A DNA stretch of 64,000 nucleotides from Lentimicrobium sp. (GCA_019429275.1 JAHYJC010000024.1:1-64000), one strand, 5' to 3'. Counted from the first letter of the stretch, positions 43,128-52,688 are shown. Notes: a model not told the origin generated them from the letters alone. Numbers and translations are program-made.

Positions 43128-43442
43128 GAAAATCAAATGACCTGCCACACGGCTTTAGCCTGACAAAAGAAAATGCCAATTGAAAATCAAATGACCTGCC
43201 ACACGGCTTTAGCCTGTGGCAAATAAAGGCTATGGTTTCAAGAGGCTTTAGCCAAAGGTTGCATAAGGGTTGGGCTAAAGCCCGCAGTGGATGTCAGGTT
43301 TTTTGTTTACCTCCCGCTAAAGCAGGAGGGATTTCAGGATTTGAAGTTTTTAGCTAAAGCAGGGGAATTCACCAGGAGGGACAAAGAAAATACTTCAGGA
43401 AAATCAAATGACCTGCCACAATGCTATAGCCTGAATAGAGAA
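43128..43442. repeat. GGCTTTAGCC palindromic array, right of the transposase
   Basis: GGCTTTAGCC occurs at 43151, 43205 and 43244, with GGGCTAAAGCCC at 43272-43283. The intervals (54, 39, 28 bp) match the left array. Segment 43188-43420 repeats 42141-42372 with about one indel and a few substitutions. A degenerate copy (ATGCTATAGCC) closes the array before purE. Confidence 0.85.
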
Positions 43443-43450
43443 AATTGATG

Positions 43451-43957
43451 CTAATTAACTTTGAATTCGTATTCTACTTTTTTCAGCTCCTCATTGGCTT
43501 TCACGATTTTCTTCTTCAGTTCTTCCTTGAAAGCAATCAGTTTGATCATCAGCTGATCATCGCCCGTAGCCATCATCTGAACGGCAAGAATACCGGCATT
43601 CCTGGCTCCGTTGATGGCAACTGTGGAAACCGGAATCCCGGGAGGCATTTGCACAATGGCCAGCAATGAATCCAGGCCATCGAGCGATGCTTTTATGGGT
43701 ACGCCAATCACAGGAAGCGTAGTCATGGCTGCAATAACTCCCGGCAGGTGTGCTGCCATTCCGGCTCCGGCAATAATAACCTTTATACCGCGGCTGTAGG
43801 CCGACTTGGCAAAAACTTCAACTTCATCGGGGGTGCGATGGGCTGATAAGGCATTGATTTCAAACGGAATCTGAAATTCGTTGAGGATTTCTGCAGCCTC
43901 TTTCATTACCGGTAAATCTGATGTACTGCCCATGATTATACTTACTCTTGGTTCCAT
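43451..43957 (-). CDS. purE: N5-carboxyaminoimidazole ribonucleotide mutase
   Basis: A 168-residue class I PurE, converting N5-CAIR to CAIR in purine synthesis. The active-site stretches are [30 protein letters not shown] and [19 protein letters not shown]. It is divergent from hpt, the purine salvage gene, with a promoter for each in the gap. No purK is nearby. Confidence 0.95.
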   Translation of the reverse strand: MEPRVSIIMGSTSDLPVMKEAAEILNEFQIPFEINALSAHRTPDEVEVFAKSAYSRGIKVIIAGAGMAAHLPGVIAAMTTLPVIGVPIKASLDGLDSLLAIVQMPPGIPVSTVAINGARNAGILAVQMMATGDDQLMIKLIAFKEELKKKIVKANEELKKVEYEFKVN

Positions 43958-43974
43958 ATTATATGTGGTTTATG

Positions 43975-43982
43975 CAAAAATA
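43975..43982 (-). promoter_or_regulatory. TAnnTTTG -7 promoter element for purE
   Basis: TATTTTTG on the minus strand, 18 bp before the purE ATG. Confidence 0.55.
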
Positions 43983-44068
43983 TAAAAAATGGGGCTTATC
44001 AGGTTAACAGGAAAAAAGATGTTTAAATTAAATGGCTCAATACCTGCATTTTTATTTCCTAAATATTG

Positions 44069-44076
44069 TACTTTTG
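44069..44076 (+). promoter_or_regulatory. TAnnTTTG -7 promoter element for hpt
   Basis: TACTTTTG, with initiation expected near 44083, which places the start codon at 44097 (or 44085) rather than 43989. Confidence 0.55.
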
Positions 44077-44096
44077 ACAGCCTTATGCAGCATCAA

Positions 44097-44636
44097 ATGA
44101 CGAAAAAGATAAAAGTCCGTGATAAAGAGTTTGGCATATATCTGACAGCGGAGCAGATTGATAAGGCGGTTAGCAATGTAGCTAAGGCATTAAACCATGA
44201 TCTTAAGGGCAAAGTTCCCTTATTTATGGTTGTATTAAACGGGGCTTTTATGTTTGCTTCCGATCTACTGAAGAAAATTGAACTCGATAACAACATTTCA
44301 TTTGTAAAATTGTCTTCATATTCAGGAACCAGGAGCTCTCAGGTAGTGCGTGAATTGATAGGAATCAATGAGGTTGTCAAAGGCCGCACTGTGGTCATCA
44401 TTGAGGACATCATTGACACCGGACTTACCATGAAGCGAATGCTGGAGATTCTGAATCAGCAGGAAGCCGCTGAAGTCAAAATTGCCGCCCTTGTTTTTAA
44501 ACCCGGTGCATTTAAGGCCGACTATGATATCGATTATATCGGAATAGAAATTCCAAATGACTTTATTCTGGGATATGGCCTTGATTATGATGGCTTTGGC
44601 CGAAATCTCCCCGATATTTATAAAATTATTGACTAG
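44097..44636 (+). CDS. hpt: Hypoxanthine phosphoribosyltransferase
   Basis: A 179-residue purine salvage enzyme joining hypoxanthine or guanine to PRPP. The PRPP-binding motif is VVIIEDIIDTGLTMKRML, the earlier PLFMVVLNGAFMFASDLL is typical, and the substrate loop IPNDFILGYGLDYDGFGRNL is present. Family length and the promoter at 44069-44076 favour the ATG at 44097; another ATG lies 4 codons upstream. Adenylate kinase follows 62 bp later on the same strand. Confidence 0.94.
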   Translation: MTKKIKVRDKEFGIYLTAEQIDKAVSNVAKALNHDLKGKVPLFMVVLNGAFMFASDLLKKIELDNNISFVKLSSYSGTRSSQVVRELIGINEVVKGRTVVIIEDIIDTGLTMKRMLEILNQQEAAEVKIAALVFKPGAFKADYDIDYIGIEIPNDFILGYGLDYDGFGRNLPDIYKIID

Positions 44637-44698
44637 TTGTTTAACAGGAAAATCATTGTTATCTTGCCGTTTTTTCTAACTTCATAACAAAACTTTAT

Positions 44699-45868
44699 AT
44701 GCTTAACATCGCATTGTTTGGCCCTCCGGGAGCCGGAAAAGGGACACAATCTGCCTTGCTTGCCGAAAAATATAATCTTGCCTACATTGCAACCGGAGAT
44801 CTTTTGCGGCATGAAATCTCTGAAGATTCTGAATTGGGAAAAAAAGCAAAAGATACCATAGATCGCGGAGAGTTGGTTTCTGATGAGATGATTGTTCAAC
44901 TGATTGAAAAAAAGATAGTTTCCAGCTCCGACAAAAACGGAATTTTGTTTGATGGTTTTCCCCGCACCATGGTGCAGGCATATATTCTTGAGGGGCTTCT
45001 GCTAAAACTGAATACTTCTCTTGCCTGTATGCTGAGCCTCGAAGTTCCACGCGAACAACTCATCGAACGCCTGATCGAAAGAGGTAAAATTTCCGGCAGA
45101 AGCGATGATAATGCGGAAGTCATTCAATTCCGCCTTGAAGAGTATGACACTAAGACCAAACCGGTAGCCGAGTTTTATCAGGATCGTGAAAAATATATTT
45201 CAATAAACGGTGTGGGAAAAATTGAAGATGTGTTCAGTCGTTTGGTTGAATCAATTGACCGCACCCTGCAGAACGTTTGGTTCAATCTTGTACTTACCGG
45301 TGCTCCGGGATCCGGCAAAGGTACCCAGGGCAGGTTGCTGGCAAATAAATATAACCTTTACTATATTTCAACCGGCTCACTGCTTCGTCGTGAAATCAAA
45401 TCGGGTACCGAAATCGGTGGGAAGGTCAAGTCAATTATGGAAAAAGGAGAACTGGTTCCTGATGAAATCGTAATCCGGCTCATCGAAAGTGAAATAAAAC
45501 TACACAATCATTTAAGGGGGTTTGTTTTCAAAGGCTTCCCCCGGACCATTGTTCAGGCTTATATACTTGATGGTTTGCTCAGGAGGCTTGACTCCTCAGT
45601 TTCTTACTGTATCGAACTCAGCACTTCCACGCTTGAATCCATCAAAAGGCTCAGTGCCAGGGCAAAAACTCCGCAGGCGCGTTCCTATGACCTGAATGCC
45701 GATCTTATCATCCATCGCCTTGAAGAGTATCAGGAAAAAACTTTACCCGTTGCTGAGTTTTACAGAAAACAAAATAAGTTTGCTTCGCTTGATGCCGTTG
45801 GCGGAGAAGACACTGTCTTCGAACGTCTGTCAGAAAAAGTTGAAGTTGCTTTGAAAATTATCAGGTAA
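44699..45868 (+). CDS. adk: Tandem double-domain adenylate kinase
   Basis: A 389-residue protein that contains two adenylate kinase domains, each about 190 residues, whereas normal Adk is 190-220 residues. Domain 1 (1-190) has Walker A GPPGAGKGT (8-16), DGFPRT (85-90) and a short LID with RGKISGRSDDN, so it looks catalytically complete. Domain 2 (195-389) has GAPGSGKGT (201-209), but KGFPRT (278-283) replaces the metal-binding Asp of DGFPRT with Lys, and the LID reads RAKTPQARSYD. Domain 2 therefore probably has low or no kinase activity and may be regulatory or structural. Enzyme role: 2 ADP to ATP and AMP. A hairpin terminator follows at 45899-45922. Confidence 0.92.
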   Translation: MLNIALFGPPGAGKGTQSALLAEKYNLAYIATGDLLRHEISEDSELGKKAKDTIDRGELVSDEMIVQLIEKKIVSSSDKNGILFDGFPRTMVQAYILEGLLLKLNTSLACMLSLEVPREQLIERLIERGKISGRSDDNAEVIQFRLEEYDTKTKPVAEFYQDREKYISINGVGKIEDVFSRLVESIDRTLQNVWFNLVLTGAPGSGKGTQGRLLANKYNLYYISTGSLLRREIKSGTEIGGKVKSIMEKGELVPDEIVIRLIESEIKLHNHLRGFVFKGFPRTIVQAYILDGLLRRLDSSVSYCIELSTSTLESIKRLSARAKTPQARSYDLNADLIIHRLEEYQEKTLPVAEFYRKQNKFASLDAVGGEDTVFERLSEKVEVALKIIR

Positions 45869-45898
45869 GTAATTGTTAATCATATTTATACAGAATAT

Positions 45899-45922
45899 AT
45901 GCCGGCCCGTCCGGCATTTTTT
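45899..45922 (+). terminator. Intrinsic terminator after adk
   Basis: Stem ATGCCGG / CCGGCAT (45899-45905 and 45911-45917) with a 5-nt loop and a run of six T. It directly abuts the obgE promoter box. Confidence 0.75.
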
Positions 45923-45923
45923 G

Positions 45924-45931
45924 TATCTTTG
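45924..45931 (+). promoter_or_regulatory. TAnnTTTG -7 promoter element for obgE
   Basis: TATCTTTG, 27 bp before the ATG, with a leader of about 20 nt. Confidence 0.6.
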
Positions 45932-45958
45932 CACCTTCAATAATTTACACACCCAATT

Positions 45959-46960
45959 ATGCCTTCATCCAACTTCGTTGATTATGTTAAACTAAACCTG
46001 AAGTCAGGGAAAGGCGGTGCAGGCTCAACCCACCTTCTGCGTACCCGTGGAAATGCACGTGGCGGCCCTGATGGAGGTGATGGCGGAAGAGGTGGTCATA
46101 TCATTCTAAAGGGTAATGCCCAGTTGTGGACTTTGCTTCACCTCAAATATACCAAACACCTCAAAGCCAGTGATGGAGGAAGTGGTGGTAATAACCGAAA
46201 GACAGGGGCATTTGGCACTGATGTTATTATTGAAGTACCGGTTGGAACGATTGTAAAAGATCCTGACACCATGGAACAGGAAGCCGAAGTAACCCAGGAT
46301 GGTGAAACAGTGATTATTCTGAGTGGTGGACGCGGTGGGCTTGGGAATGACCATTTTAAATCACCAACCAATCAAACACCACGGTATGCACAGCCCGGTG
46401 AGCCCGGACTTGAAGCCTGGAAAATTCTGGAACTTAAAATTCTGGCTGATGTTGGCCTTGTCGGTTTTCCAAATGCAGGAAAATCAACACTTTTATCAGT
46501 CGTATCAGCAGCCAAACCCGAAATAGCAGATTATCCTTTTACTACCCTACGGCCTAACCTGGGCATTGTCGCCTATCACGACAATCGCTCCTTTGTTATG
46601 GCAGATATTCCCGGAATTATTGAAGGAGCATCTGAAGGTAGGGGAATTGGACTGCGGTTTCTCAGGCACATTGAGCGTAACTCTGCTTTGCTTTTCATGG
46701 TGCCGGTGAATTCTGAAAATATCCGTAAAGAATACGATATTCTACTCAATGAGTTGGAACAATTCAACCCTGAACTCCTTGATAAAAACAGGCTGCTGGC
46801 AATTACCAAGTGCGATTTGCTTGATGCCGAAGGATTGCGTAAACTAAAGAAAAGAAAACTACCAAACATTCCGACAGTGTTTATTTCGGCACATTCTGGC
46901 CTGGGTATAGCTGAATTAAAAGATGCAATCTGGGAAACACTGCATAAACCCTTCTTCTGA
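45959..46960 (+). CDS. obgE: Obg family GTPase
   Basis: A 333-residue essential ribosome-associated GTPase. The glycine-rich Obg domain (1-158; [19 protein letters not shown]) is followed by a G domain with G1 GFPNAGKS (about 166-173), G3 [16 protein letters not shown] and G4 TKCD. No large C-terminal OCT extension follows the G domain. The PAP2 gene starts 2 bp later and is probably co-transcribed. Confidence 0.95.
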   Translation: MPSSNFVDYVKLNLKSGKGGAGSTHLLRTRGNARGGPDGGDGGRGGHIILKGNAQLWTLLHLKYTKHLKASDGGSGGNNRKTGAFGTDVIIEVPVGTIVKDPDTMEQEAEVTQDGETVIILSGGRGGLGNDHFKSPTNQTPRYAQPGEPGLEAWKILELKILADVGLVGFPNAGKSTLLSVVSAAKPEIADYPFTTLRPNLGIVAYHDNRSFVMADIPGIIEGASEGRGIGLRFLRHIERNSALLFMVPVNSENIRKEYDILLNELEQFNPELLDKNRLLAITKCDLLDAEGLRKLKKRKLPNIPTVFISAHSGLGIAELKDAIWETLHKPFF

Positions 46961-46962
46961 TA

Positions 46963-47532
46963 ATGGAATACCTGAGCCAGCTTGACCGGGACCTCTTTCT
47001 GATCATCAACGGTTTACACTCACCGTTCCTCGATTTCATTATGTTTTGGCTCAGTGATAAATTTATCTGGATTCCATTATACCTGGTTCTGCTTTTTTTC
47101 ATGATTCGAAGCAACCCGCGCCACTGGTGGCTGATTCTGATTTCAGTAGCTCTGCTCGTAACTCTGACCGATCAGGTTTCGGTAAAACTGTTTAAGGATG
47201 TATTTATGCGGTTGAGACCCTGTCATGAGCCACAGCTCGATGGACTTGTTCGGATTTTGGAAGGTAATTGTGGGGGCAAATATGGATTTGTCTCTTCACA
47301 TGCAACCAATACGTTCGGCATTGCAGTTTTCAGCGGCCTGGTTTTAAAGTCACGTTATTCGTGGCTGATGCTTTTAATGCTTTTGTGGGCTTCACCGATT
47401 GCCTACAGCAGGGTTTACCTTGGTGTTCATTATCCCGCCGATGTGATAGCAGGAGCAGTGGTAGGTGCAATATGCGGATACCTGATTTTTAGTTTGTTTT
47501 CATTATTCAAACGCCGGCTGAGCCATCAATAG
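46963..47532 (+). CDS. PAP2 family membrane phosphatase
   Basis: A 189-residue membrane protein with about five transmembrane helices and the three acid phosphatase motifs: KDVFMRLRP, SSHATN (usually PSGH, here SSHA) and SRVYLGVHYPADVI. Likely substrates are lipid phosphates such as undecaprenyl diphosphate or phosphatidylglycerol phosphate, which sequence does not separate. It starts 2 bp after obgE and its 3' end overlaps the convergent PNPOx-like gene by 7 bp. Confidence 0.9.
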   Translation: MEYLSQLDRDLFLIINGLHSPFLDFIMFWLSDKFIWIPLYLVLLFFMIRSNPRHWWLILISVALLVTLTDQVSVKLFKDVFMRLRPCHEPQLDGLVRILEGNCGGKYGFVSSHATNTFGIAVFSGLVLKSRYSWLMLLMLLWASPIAYSRVYLGVHYPADVIAGAVVGAICGYLIFSLFSLFKRRLSHQ

Positions 47533-47990
47533 CCATAAGCTTTTGCACTCAGGTTGTCAACTTTAATGCGCATTACAGCAACATTAACCACTGCAGGTGA
47601 GTTGTATGAAAAATCATCGCGCTTTGTGTATTGGCGCATTATGATATTCAATATCCTTATTTTTTCATCATAGTCCTCCACAAACTCAAGCTTCCCCTCA
47701 ATCAGTACACTTTTGTATTTCATTCCATAACTACAGGCAACATTTTCTGATTGCCGGACCAATTCATGATCATTGCTGAAAGCAACACAAACAAAGGGAT
47801 TATTACGTAAAATATCTATCTTTTTGCCAACCGGTGCAGAATGCAGGTAGAGGGTCTGATTCTCATATCCAAAATTAAAAGGCAGGGTATAAGGTTTATT
47901 TGCTGAATCAACCATGCCAACATAGCAGGCATCGCACGAAAAAATGATTCGCTCAATTTCCTGCAAAAGTGTAATCGTTCTGCTTTTCAT
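47526..47990 (-). CDS. Pyridoxamine 5'-phosphate oxidase-like (NimA-like) flavoprotein
   Basis: A 154-residue split-barrel protein of the PNPOx-like family. The pattern CYVGMVDSANKPYTLPFNFG, then YENQTLYLHSAPVGKK resembles NimA-type proteins, which are flavin-binding and in some cases reduce nitroimidazoles. No resistance phenotype can be claimed. The 3' end overlaps the convergent PAP2 gene by 7 bp. Confidence 0.85.
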   Translation of the reverse strand: MKSRTITLLQEIERIIFSCDACYVGMVDSANKPYTLPFNFGYENQTLYLHSAPVGKKIDILRNNPFVCVAFSNDHELVRQSENVACSYGMKYKSVLIEGKLEFVEDYDEKIRILNIIMRQYTKRDDFSYNSPAVVNVAVMRIKVDNLSAKAYGY

Positions 47991-48070
47991 AAGTTAATTT
48001 TCAGCTAATATACAAAACGTTTGGATTTGTAATCACCTGAAAAGTAACTTCAAAATTTTATTGTGTCGGA

Positions 48071-50962
48071 TTAGTAATCATAAAAATTGATTGAAAAAAG
48101 AAGTTCATACACCATTTTTCTCTGACCGTGTAAATAAATTCCTCTTCCACCTGCGCTAACAGGAATGCTTATCCCGAAAAGATGGAAATCAGCCATAAGA
48201 TCCATACCTGACGATTGGTAAATTTTCGCCGGAGTATTGACTGCTACCTTTGTGTAGTCATGAAAAAGGTTTGCCCTGAGCCTTTTTACATATATCAGTC
48301 CTGCAGCATGAAAATCAGGGTAGAACAGGGGAAATCTGTAATTTAATTTTAAACTCAGAAGTTCGTTAGCCCTGTCCATCATTATATAGCCTCTGCTAGT
48401 GCCAACAATATTCTGGAATAGATGTCTCTGAGGATGCGACCTTTGGTAGCCGGCGTAAAACCCCGTCGAATGATTTAACAAAAGCCCGGGCAGAAATATC
48501 TGGGTTTGAAATGCAGCAATATTTTCGGCATTAAACAAGCCAAAGAGTGCATGCCTGAATCTGACATCGGCATTGAATCCAAAGCGGGGGGCAAGATCTC
48601 GCAAAGCCTGCCGGACATAAACATAACCAAACATCCGGTAGCTAAGAGTTGATAAATTTCCTTCAAATATATTTTCAGGAGTGCTTTCATCGTGAGTTAT
48701 CTTTGAATAGGTAAATGTAGTTTCACCATAAAGCCCTTTGTTGATATTTCCTTTCGAAAAGTCAAGTGCCTGACCAACGCTTAAATCAAGATTGGTTTCA
48801 TCCCATGTAAATCGTTTTAATATTCCTTCGGTTGTGTCTTTGGCCATGCCTGCTCTTTTTCCTGTGGATATCCCTGCCTTAAATTCAGGAAACCAACCCT
48901 TCCAGCTCACATTAGTTCTGAACATTCCGGTTTGTTCATTCATGTCGTAATCATAACCTGCGGTAACAAACATTGTTGAAAGCAGGTTTTGACTCATTAC
49001 CGAAAACCCAGGGCGCGCAGTTTCGCCTGTTATGTCAGCATAAACCGGTGCCCAGCTGTGGATATGGAATAAATTTCGCGCTTTTGAGTATTTTCCCGAT
49101 GAAACTATTGTATCGGCTGAAGTATCTATACCAGCAAAGGTTTCCTGTTCTGTAAGCTTGTTCACCCTGATCCAGTCTTCGGGATGGGATTTTGAATAAG
49201 CCATAGGCTCAACATTGTTCAGTGATTTTCGTGATATCCGGTTCCCGTCAGCAGTGTAATCATTGTAAATCAGTGAGTTGTTATAGATTTGTGGCCTTGC
49301 CGCTCCATAGGCAGAGGCTGTCAAAACTTCAGTCTTTTTGCTGCTAAGGTTCATCCTCAATATCTGAGACTTGTCTCCAACACTGCCCGTATAATAAATC
49401 CATCCATCAGCTACGTATGGATCACTGATTTCAGAATACTCCGGCCTGCTGATTTCGGAGAATTCTCTACTTTCAATGTCAAGCTTCATGAATTTTTTCC
49501 CTGAATCATCAACGGCAATAAAAATGATTGATTTCCCTTCTTCTCCCCAGGCTGGCGTGATGGGATGCACATCTTCAGGAACAGGAAATTTTATTTCATC
49601 ATCTTCAGAAATGATACTGATGAATGCATTGCCATTTTTTTCGTATTCTACTGCTGCAAAAGCCAAACCTTCACCCAAGGCGACAGGAGAGTAGAGTTTG
49701 CGGTTAAATGATCTTCTCTTGACTTCTCCGTTGGTCGGATTCAGAAAAAGAATGTCGGTATTGCTCACTGTCTGCCACCTGGGATGTGGCCTGTATTCTG
49801 CCCATGCCATCCACCCTCCGTTGAAACTGATGATGTTGTCCGGAATATATCCCGGTCTGTAAAGAATCTGCTCCGAACCCTCCTGACTGATCTTTACAAT
49901 TTCCGGAGGCCTGCTGAATGACGTTTTCAGGGCAACAACCGTTGAATCATCCGATTGAACCGGATTCAGGTAGTTGATATATTCTCCTTTTCTTGATTTT
50001 ACTTCAATATACTGAGCATCACCTTTTTGTCTGCTTTCCCATTTTTCATTCAGATCGCTGATGGTTTCCTTGTATATTCCTCTCTTATTTAATCCCGATA
50101 CTTTTTTAAGTCCGTTATTAAACGGTGCAATCAGGTAAGGCTTCCTGGCCACGGCATCCATAGCGGAATTCCAGATTTCAGGGCCATATTTTTCCCTGGC
50201 AAAGGCTACTATATGATAGCCAGTTGTATAAATATCGGGTACATGATTTTTATAGGATCCGAGAGCGGCTTTTTGGTAACTGTAGGGACCCTTTTCGGCA
50301 AGTTGTGCCCTGAAAGTCTGTGAAAAGGCCGGGACTCTTCCCCTGCCTGACTTGCTGAGCAGAGTTTCGGTAGTTACAGCATCTCCCTCGAGGAACCACG
50401 AAGGAACAAACAATCCTGCAGAAACAGCATGTGCCTGCTGGCCAAAAAGGTAACTCAAACCTTTGGTAACTCCCTGATTCAGTTTTGAGAGCTGCACAAT
50501 GTGTCTGTATTCATGAAGGGCCAGCTGGTTAAGCCATGGGTGAGCGTAACTTTTTTGTGGAGGGGTGGTAAGAACTTCAATCCGTCGGGGAGCCCAGATT
50601 GCGAATGCATTTGAAAGGACATCCTGTGGATGGAGGATTACCGGTGTTTTTGCAGTTTTTGTCCGCAAACCTGATTGCACTCCTACAGAATACGCCTGAA
50701 ATAGAAATGCTGTATTAGCGGCCGTCTCCTCCAGGAAATCGGGATAAATAATCTTAAAATCAGGTGTCTCAATAAAATTCCATCGGGTGGAAGCAGGAGC
50801 CTGGCCAATGTTGTAGTATTGACCTTTGAGAGGCAACTGAATGATCAGAACAAAAAATATGACTGGTATTGTTTTGAAAAGTCTCACAATTTCGCTTGTA
50901 TTTTTTCTTTTCAAACAATTAAATCCGGATTTAGTCTTAAAAAAAGATTTCGGGAGCCTCAT
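48071..50962 (-). CDS. Predicted HExxH peptidase, beta-propeller and outer-membrane barrel protein
   Basis: A 963-residue envelope protein. A signal-type helix (about 30-46) precedes a domain with HEYRH (150-154; HExxH) and WFLEGDA (E192), a gluzincin-like zinc-site pattern. Then comes a TolB-like beta-propeller (about 310-590; for example FNGGWMAWAEYRPHPRW and GWIYYTGSVGDKSQILRMNL). The C-terminal third (about 640-963) has the alternating pattern of an outer-membrane barrel and ends in an aromatic strand, LLFSINFYDY. Proteins of this type are annotated in Bacteroidota as surface or translocation-and-assembly proteins of unknown role. The ATGA overlap with the RluA-like gene supports this start and means coupled translation. 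Confidence 0.7.
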   Translation of the reverse strand: MRLPKSFFKTKSGFNCLKRKNTSEIVRLFKTIPVIFFVLIIQLPLKGQYYNIGQAPASTRWNFIETPDFKIIYPDFLEETAANTAFLFQAYSVGVQSGLRTKTAKTPVILHPQDVLSNAFAIWAPRRIEVLTTPPQKSYAHPWLNQLALHEYRHIVQLSKLNQGVTKGLSYLFGQQAHAVSAGLFVPSWFLEGDAVTTETLLSKSGRGRVPAFSQTFRAQLAEKGPYSYQKAALGSYKNHVPDIYTTGYHIVAFAREKYGPEIWNSAMDAVARKPYLIAPFNNGLKKVSGLNKRGIYKETISDLNEKWESRQKGDAQYIEVKSRKGEYINYLNPVQSDDSTVVALKTSFSRPPEIVKISQEGSEQILYRPGYIPDNIISFNGGWMAWAEYRPHPRWQTVSNTDILFLNPTNGEVKRRSFNRKLYSPVALGEGLAFAAVEYEKNGNAFISIISEDDEIKFPVPEDVHPITPAWGEEGKSIIFIAVDDSGKKFMKLDIESREFSEISRPEYSEISDPYVADGWIYYTGSVGDKSQILRMNLSSKKTEVLTASAYGAARPQIYNNSLIYNDYTADGNRISRKSLNNVEPMAYSKSHPEDWIRVNKLTEQETFAGIDTSADTIVSSGKYSKARNLFHIHSWAPVYADITGETARPGFSVMSQNLLSTMFVTAGYDYDMNEQTGMFRTNVSWKGWFPEFKAGISTGKRAGMAKDTTEGILKRFTWDETNLDLSVGQALDFSKGNINKGLYGETTFTYSKITHDESTPENIFEGNLSTLSYRMFGYVYVRQALRDLAPRFGFNADVRFRHALFGLFNAENIAAFQTQIFLPGLLLNHSTGFYAGYQRSHPQRHLFQNIVGTSRGYIMMDRANELLSLKLNYRFPLFYPDFHAAGLIYVKRLRANLFHDYTKVAVNTPAKIYQSSGMDLMADFHLFGISIPVSAGGRGIYLHGQRKMVYELLFSINFYDY

Positions 50963-51645
50963 TTATGTACCTCGAAGAATTTCCATTCAGGCAAGGAAGG
51001 AACTTCAGCAATAATCATGAGCTTTTCCCCGGAAACAGGATGAATGAAATTTATTTCACGCGAATGCAGGCAGATTGAACCATCGGGGTTTGACCTCCTG
51101 GCTCCGTATTTCAGATCTCCTCTAATATAGCATTGCTTTGCTGCCAATTGTGCCCTGATTTGATGATGCCTGCCTGTTATTAAGTCTATCTGTAGCAGAT
51201 GAAGCGACTTTGACGATGCCAGCAGGCTGTATTCCAGTACTGCAAGTTTCGCGTCTTTGGTCTCCTTGACTACGACGTATGATTTATTTTGTTTCGCGTT
51301 CTTCACCAGGTAGTTTTCAAGTCTCCCCTGCAAAGGATCGGGAATTTTATCAACAATTGCCCAGTATGTTTTCCTGATTTCACGGTCTTTAACCATTGTG
51401 GTCAGCCTGGTAAGTGCTTTTGAAGTGCGTGCAAAAATTACAGCACCACTTACCGGCCTGTCAATTCTGTGAACAAGTCCAAGAAATACTTTTCCGGGTT
51501 TATGATATTTATCTTTAATATAATTCTTTAGCAAATCAATCAGCGAAACATCACCGGTTTTGTCGCCCTGCACAATATCTCCCGGCCGTTTATTCACGAT
51601 CAGAATGTGATTGTCTTCATACAGGATTTCAGGGAGCCCGGTCAT
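50959..51645 (-). CDS. RluA-family pseudouridine synthase
   Basis: A 228-residue RNA pseudouridine synthase. The catalytic motif region is GLVHRIDRPVSGAVIFARTS (family HRLDxxTSG with the catalytic Asp retained). Later conserved regions GRHHQIRAQLAAKQCYIRGD and YGA are present. There is no S4 domain, as in RluA-like rather than RluD-like members. The target base is not clear. The frame opens at 51690 inside panB; MTGLPEILYEDNHILIVNK at 51645, 14 bp after the panB stop, is the family start. Confidence 0.9.
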   Translation of the reverse strand: MTGLPEILYEDNHILIVNKRPGDIVQGDKTGDVSLIDLLKNYIKDKYHKPGKVFLGLVHRIDRPVSGAVIFARTSKALTRLTTMVKDREIRKTYWAIVDKIPDPLQGRLENYLVKNAKQNKSYVVVKETKDAKLAVLEYSLLASSKSLHLLQIDLITGRHHQIRAQLAAKQCYIRGDLKYGARRSNPDGSICLHSREINFIHPVSGEKLMIIAEVPSLPEWKFFEVHK

Positions 51646-51658
51646 AATATGCTGTTTT

Positions 51659-52489
51659 TCAATATTGTTCGCGTTCGTTCGGGAAATCAACCGATTTCAC
51701 ATCTTTTATGTAAGCAGTTACTGAGCCCTGTATCTCTTCGCTGAGGTTGTGATACCGACGAAGGAAGCGTGGAGAGAATTCCTGGGTTATGCCCAACATA
51801 TCGTGCAGCACCAGTACCTGTCCATCCACATCTGGGCCGGCCCCTATTCCAATGATAGGTATTTTAATTTCAGCAGTTACCCTTGCCGCCAGTTTGGCCG
51901 GGATTTTTTCAAGTACAATTCCAAAACAACCTGCTTCCTCAAGTATGTGTGCATCATCAATTAGCTTCTGGGCCTCTTTTTCTTCGGTAGCTCTTACAAC
52001 GTAAGTGCCGAATTTATGTATCGACTGGGGGGTAAGTCCAAGATGACCCATAATGGGAATCCCTGCCGATAATATTCTGTCTACCGATTCAAGAATTTCG
52101 CGGCCACCCTCCAGTTTTACAGCATCAGCACCCGATTCTTTCATGATCCTGATGGCCGAACTCAGTGCTTCCTTCGAGTTTCCCTGGTAGGTGCCAAAAG
52201 GCATGTCGGTTATCACCAGTGCCCTTTTTACAGCCCTCACTACCGATGAAGCATGATAAATCATCTCGTTAAGCGTTATGGGAAGGGTAGATGAGTGCCC
52301 CGCCATTACATTTGAAGCCGAATCACCGACAAGTATAACATCAATACCGGCTTTATCTAACAGGCGGGCCATAGAATAATCGTATGCCGTCAGCATGGCG
52401 ATTTTTTCATTTTTCAGCTTCATCTCCTGAAGAACATGGGTGGTAACTTTAGTTACATTGGCAAACTTTGATATGCCTGGCTGAATCAT
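51659..52489 (-). CDS. panB: 3-methyl-2-oxobutanoate hydroxymethyltransferase
   Basis: A 276-residue enzyme that transfers a hydroxymethyl group from 5,10-methylene-tetrahydrofolate to ketoisovalerate, the first step of pantothenate synthesis. Motifs: [20 protein letters not shown], the metal-binding [29 protein letters not shown], and [20 protein letters not shown]. Length is normal. It leads an operon with the RluA-like and propeller-barrel genes. Confidence 0.96.
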   Translation of the reverse strand: MIQPGISKFANVTKVTTHVLQEMKLKNEKIAMLTAYDYSMARLLDKAGIDVILVGDSASNVMAGHSSTLPITLNEMIYHASSVVRAVKRALVITDMPFGTYQGNSKEALSSAIRIMKESGADAVKLEGGREILESVDRILSAGIPIMGHLGLTPQSIHKFGTYVVRATEEKEAQKLIDDAHILEEAGCFGIVLEKIPAKLAARVTAEIKIPIIGIGAGPDVDGQVLVLHDMLGITQEFSPRFLRRYHNLSEEIQGSVTAYIKDVKSVDFPNEREQY

Positions 52490-52556
52490 AAGTTTATTTT
52501 TTTGATGTGTGGTACAATTTTTTGCTCAATGCCTGAATTTTCTGACTGTAACGTTG

Positions 52557-52564
52557 CAAAGCTA
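52557..52564 (-). promoter_or_regulatory. TAnnTTTG -7 promoter element for the panB operon
   Basis: TAGCTTTG on the minus strand, 68 bp before the panB ATG; leader about 60 nt. Confidence 0.5.
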
Positions 52565-52688
52565 CAAAAGATATTGATCGGCAAAGACTCATCTGCAGAT
52601 CGAAAATTTGTGTTTCTATTTGATCTGATGATCCTGGGAATCCGATGCTTTTGCTTAATTTATTGAGAACCTGAATGAGAAATTTGTC

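Noticed and set aside
42101-43442. Possible CRISPR array from regularly spaced repeats
   Set aside because: The sequence between the GGCTTTAGCC motifs is itself conserved from unit to unit, so there are no variable spacers, and no cas genes are near.
47526-47990. nimA nitroimidazole-resistance gene
   Set aside because: The PNPOx-like family is broad, and the family match does not establish a resistance function.
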